Positions 18,131 through 19,828 of a stretch of DNA of 19,828 bases are shown here, piece after piece. This DNA is from JBDRGC01 sp043818215 (GTDB taxonomy: Bacteria; Chloroflexota; Anaerolineae; Anaerolineales; UBA11858). The position numbers and the translations under genes are program-made. The stretch is taken from the NCBI GenBank assembly GCA_043818215.1, contig JBDRGC010000132.1, positions 1 to 19,828 on the forward strand, given 5' to 3'. The number at the start of each line of letters is the position of its first letter. Positions within the stretch are counted from its first letter, which is position 1. The notes beneath the pieces were generated by a model. That model was given only the letters and a program-made list of their open reading frames with translations, did not search any database and was not told the origin of the DNA.

Positions 18131-18373
18131 ATGATTTACGCTCTAAAACAAGGCCAAACGATCCATCAGAACCACTTCCTGCAGGCAATTATATTCCTCT
18201 GGCCACCCCGTCAAGGGTGGGAACAGGCACATTTCAGAGAAGGTACAAACCGCTCTTGACAGGGCCTCGGCCTACGGGAAACGCTCCAGCAAATGGAAGT
18301 GGTACAGCAAATGCGTTCAATGGATCAGGGTGAGTTCCTGCGAGGCTTTTATCGGCGGTTTATCGGAGATTGA
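18131..18373 (+). pseudogene. Possible decayed small gene with internal TGA
   Basis: From ATG 18131 the plus strand reads MIYALKQGQTIHQNHFLQAI and WPPRQGWEQAHFREG, then a TGA at 18257, and continues in the same frame with LRETLQQMEVVQQMRSMDQG and FLRGFYRRFIGD to a TGA at 18371. The composition looks protein-like on both sides of the stop. I do not recognise the family. It fills the gap between the RHS remnant and the second AbiE pair and is convergent with that pair. Confidence 0.3.
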
Positions 18374-18387
18374 ACGGCGGTGATAGT

Positions 18388-19236
18388 TCAAGGTTTTTGT
18401 ACAATCGAACGAATCGCGTTCACGCCCGTTTCCCATGCAGATGCAAAAGATATGCTTTCCGATGTTGGAAGCAAGTGGTACAGGTTTCGCCTCCAGTCGC
18501 GCTCGAACTCATTGCGCCTTGCAAGAAGGTTCTCAAGGCTATGTTCACCCAAAGCGATTTTTTTCGCTTTGAACTTGCCAGCCAGCAATGGCTTGACCGC
18601 ATTCAGCGACACCCCGCCTTTGGAAATAAGCTGGTAAATGTCAAATAAGTCTCGCGCAATGGCAAATCGTCTTTGCCCACTAATCGCCCGTAACTTCTCG
18701 GCCAGCATTTCTTCCAAAGCATAACACGGGATGGTGATCCCAGAGAGTAAATCGCGATCTCCATAAGGGTGGATGATTTCTCGCCTAACCACCGGCAATC
18801 CGATGTATTCGCCACGGGAGATGTCCAGGCGAATTGCTCGCGGATCGCCACGCCAACGTAATGGGCCCCGGTAGTACAAGCGTATCTGAAAGGATTCCGA
18901 ACCGTATTCATCATTCACCACTTCAACCCTGGGAGGCCGCACAGCGAAATCCATACCGAAAACGTCCTGCAAACGATGAGTGGTGCGGGTCAGCAGGCTT
19001 TGCAGCATGTTTCGAGTAAGATGGGCTTCGGCTGTAAAGTCCAGGTCTTCGGAAAACCGATAATCCGGGAAATAGCATTTCCGCAGGCAGGTTCCGCCCT
19101 TGAATCGCAGGCGTGTCGCTTTTTTGTCTTGATACCATTGGCTGATGAAACAACCCAACACATCATCCAAATCTACTACCATCGGATCAGCAGATCATGT
19201 CCCAGCCCATCGGCGAAGTTCGGCTTCAGAGATCAT
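18388..19236 (-). CDS. Second AbiEii-type nucleotidyltransferase, with an in-frame TGA at codon 14
   Basis: A member of the AbiEii/AbiGii family of a different subtype from the one at 13828. From the internal ATG at 19182 it gives 264 residues with all family blocks: RFKGGTCLRK (26-35), YRFSEDLDFT (41-50), RLDISRGEYIGLP (118-130), EEMLAEKLRA (157-166) and ARDLFDIYQL (176-185). The natural start is ATG 19236, which overlaps the stop of the AbiEi gene and reads MISEAELRRWAGT, then TGA (19197-19195), then SADPMVVDLDDVLG in the same frame. MIS...EL..WA...DP.VVDLD is the usual N-terminus of this subtype, so the TGA is a nonsense change. Re-initiation at 19182 could still give nearly the whole enzyme. 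I leave the symbol empty because the state is uncertain. Confidence 0.85.
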
Positions 19237-19828
19237 TATTTCCCTCCAAGGTTTTAGTATTCACTCTTATTCGCCAGCGGGTAACGACCGGGCCAGTCTG
19301 CGCCCCTCCGGGTTCCAGCCAGGCGATGCCCTGGGTTAGTTTTTCTTTCCAATCTGCCAACCGGATTTCCTTGTCTGGCATGGGGATGCCCAACCGCTCA
19401 ACCAAATAGCCTAGACGTTTGTAAACTGCACCAGAATCAAAACGATCAAGATACGCATCTAATTTTTCCCAGTCGAGTATGTTTATTGCTTGCAACACCT
19501 GGGCGATCTGCAGAATACCCCCGCAAAGTTCAGGCCGGTCACAAGCATCCACCAGGGTTTTCTCACGGTCAGTGATTCCAAAGGACATGCCGTTACTGGA
19601 TTGCGTTTGAATGCCAAAGAATCTATTGGGCTTGATTGTGACAAACTGGTACCGTACACCCAATATGTCTTCTTGGGATGAACTCCGGCGAGAGACAGTT
19701 TGGACGAAGACCGTTCGAGGAACCTGTTCGGTCATGTTCCAAAAATGTAATGCCGTCCAATATGCGATAGCCCCTTCAGACACCAGTTGCGTACCAATCA
19801 CCAGGGGATCATCACTCCACTGACCTTC
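19226..19828 (-). CDS. Second AbiEi-type antitoxin (5' end beyond right edge)
   Basis: The frame is open to the right edge, so the start lies outside. The GTG at 19801 is probably internal, because codons upstream still read GQWSDDPLVIGTQLV, a block typical of AbiEi-type regulators (WSEDPYVIA in relatives). Seen further: IAYWTALHFWNMTEQVPRTVFV, the hallmark of the AbiEi_1-type C-terminal antitoxin domain, and FGITDREKTLVDACDRPE, equal to the block that marks all AbiEi proteins. The winged-helix DNA-binding N-terminus would be off the window. Its stop overlaps the ATG of the downstream AbiEii by 11 bp (19226-19236). It differs from the AbiEi at 14703, so the two pairs are separate acquisitions rather than a recent duplication. 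Confidence 0.88.
   Translation of the reverse strand, partial: EGQWSDDPLVIGTQLVSEGAIAYWTALHFWNMTEQVPRTVFVQTVSRRSSSQEDILGVRYQFVTIKPNRFFGIQTQSSNGMSFGITDREKTLVDACDRPELCGGILQIAQVLQAINILDWEKLDAYLDRFDSGAVYKRLGYLVERLGIPMPDKEIRLADWKEKLTQGIAWLEPGGAQTGPVVTRWRIRVNTKTLEGNNDL

Noticed and set aside
19195..19197. TGA read as an amino acid (alternative genetic code)
   Set aside because: Several intact genes here, such as hsdR, hsdM and abiEi, end in TGA, so it is a normal stop codon in this genome.

Overview
The window looks like an accessory (defence/toxin) island from a mid-GC bacterium, most likely a member of the Chloroflexota (Anaerolineae-like). The host guess is an inference. It rests on the combination of a DUF234-type ATPase, a YgjP-like peptidase beside a type I restriction system, RHS fragments, two AbiE-type toxin-antitoxin pairs and many small palindromic repeats. 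No rRNA, tRNA or housekeeping gene is present to prove it.

Layout. (1) 2-295, plus strand: the 3' end of an unrecognised gene cut by the left edge, ending in a residue pattern like a sliding-clamp-binding peptide. (2) 402-1883, plus: an archaeal-type ATPase with a C-terminal DUF234 nuclease-like domain, with its own promoter and palindromes, followed by a bidirectional-looking terminator. (3) 1884-2373: no gene, but a 178-bp MITE-like element with 26-bp terminal inverted repeats. (4) 10792 down to 2374, minus: a compact five-gene operon hsdM-hsdS-GHKL ATPase-hsdR-YgjP-like metallopeptidase. HsdM and HsdS modify a bipartite DNA site, and HsdR adds translocation and cleavage. The two extra genes probably serve as accessory or regulatory partners (inference). 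(5) 10793-11342: a graveyard of short palindromic repeats directly upstream of hsdM. (6) 11343-12290, minus: two uncharacterised proteins (61 and about 202 aa). (7) 12291-12852: a long nested hairpin and the promoter of the next gene. (8) 12853-13737, plus: a complete tyrosine recombinase. (9) 15311-13828, minus: an intact AbiEi/AbiEii pair. (10) 18099-15326, minus: degraded RHS material, comprising an RHS tip with a variable C-terminal domain, a small lipoprotein directly downstream (candidate immunity protein), and a second RHS core fragment ending next to a possible IS30 scrap. (11) 19828-18388, minus: a second, different AbiEi/AbiEii pair cut by the right edge, whose AbiEii has an in-frame TGA at codon 14.

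Together the island stacks restriction-modification, two AbiE systems, a polymorphic-toxin remnant and a site-specific recombinase, with repeats and broken genes showing repeated turnover. The best candidates for something new are the RHS C-terminal domain with its lipoprotein partner, the GHKL ATPase that lacks the usual N-terminal DNA-binding domain inside the hsd operon, the nested hairpin at 12333-12446, and the broken second AbiE system. I did not find a clearly novel multi-gene system beyond these.
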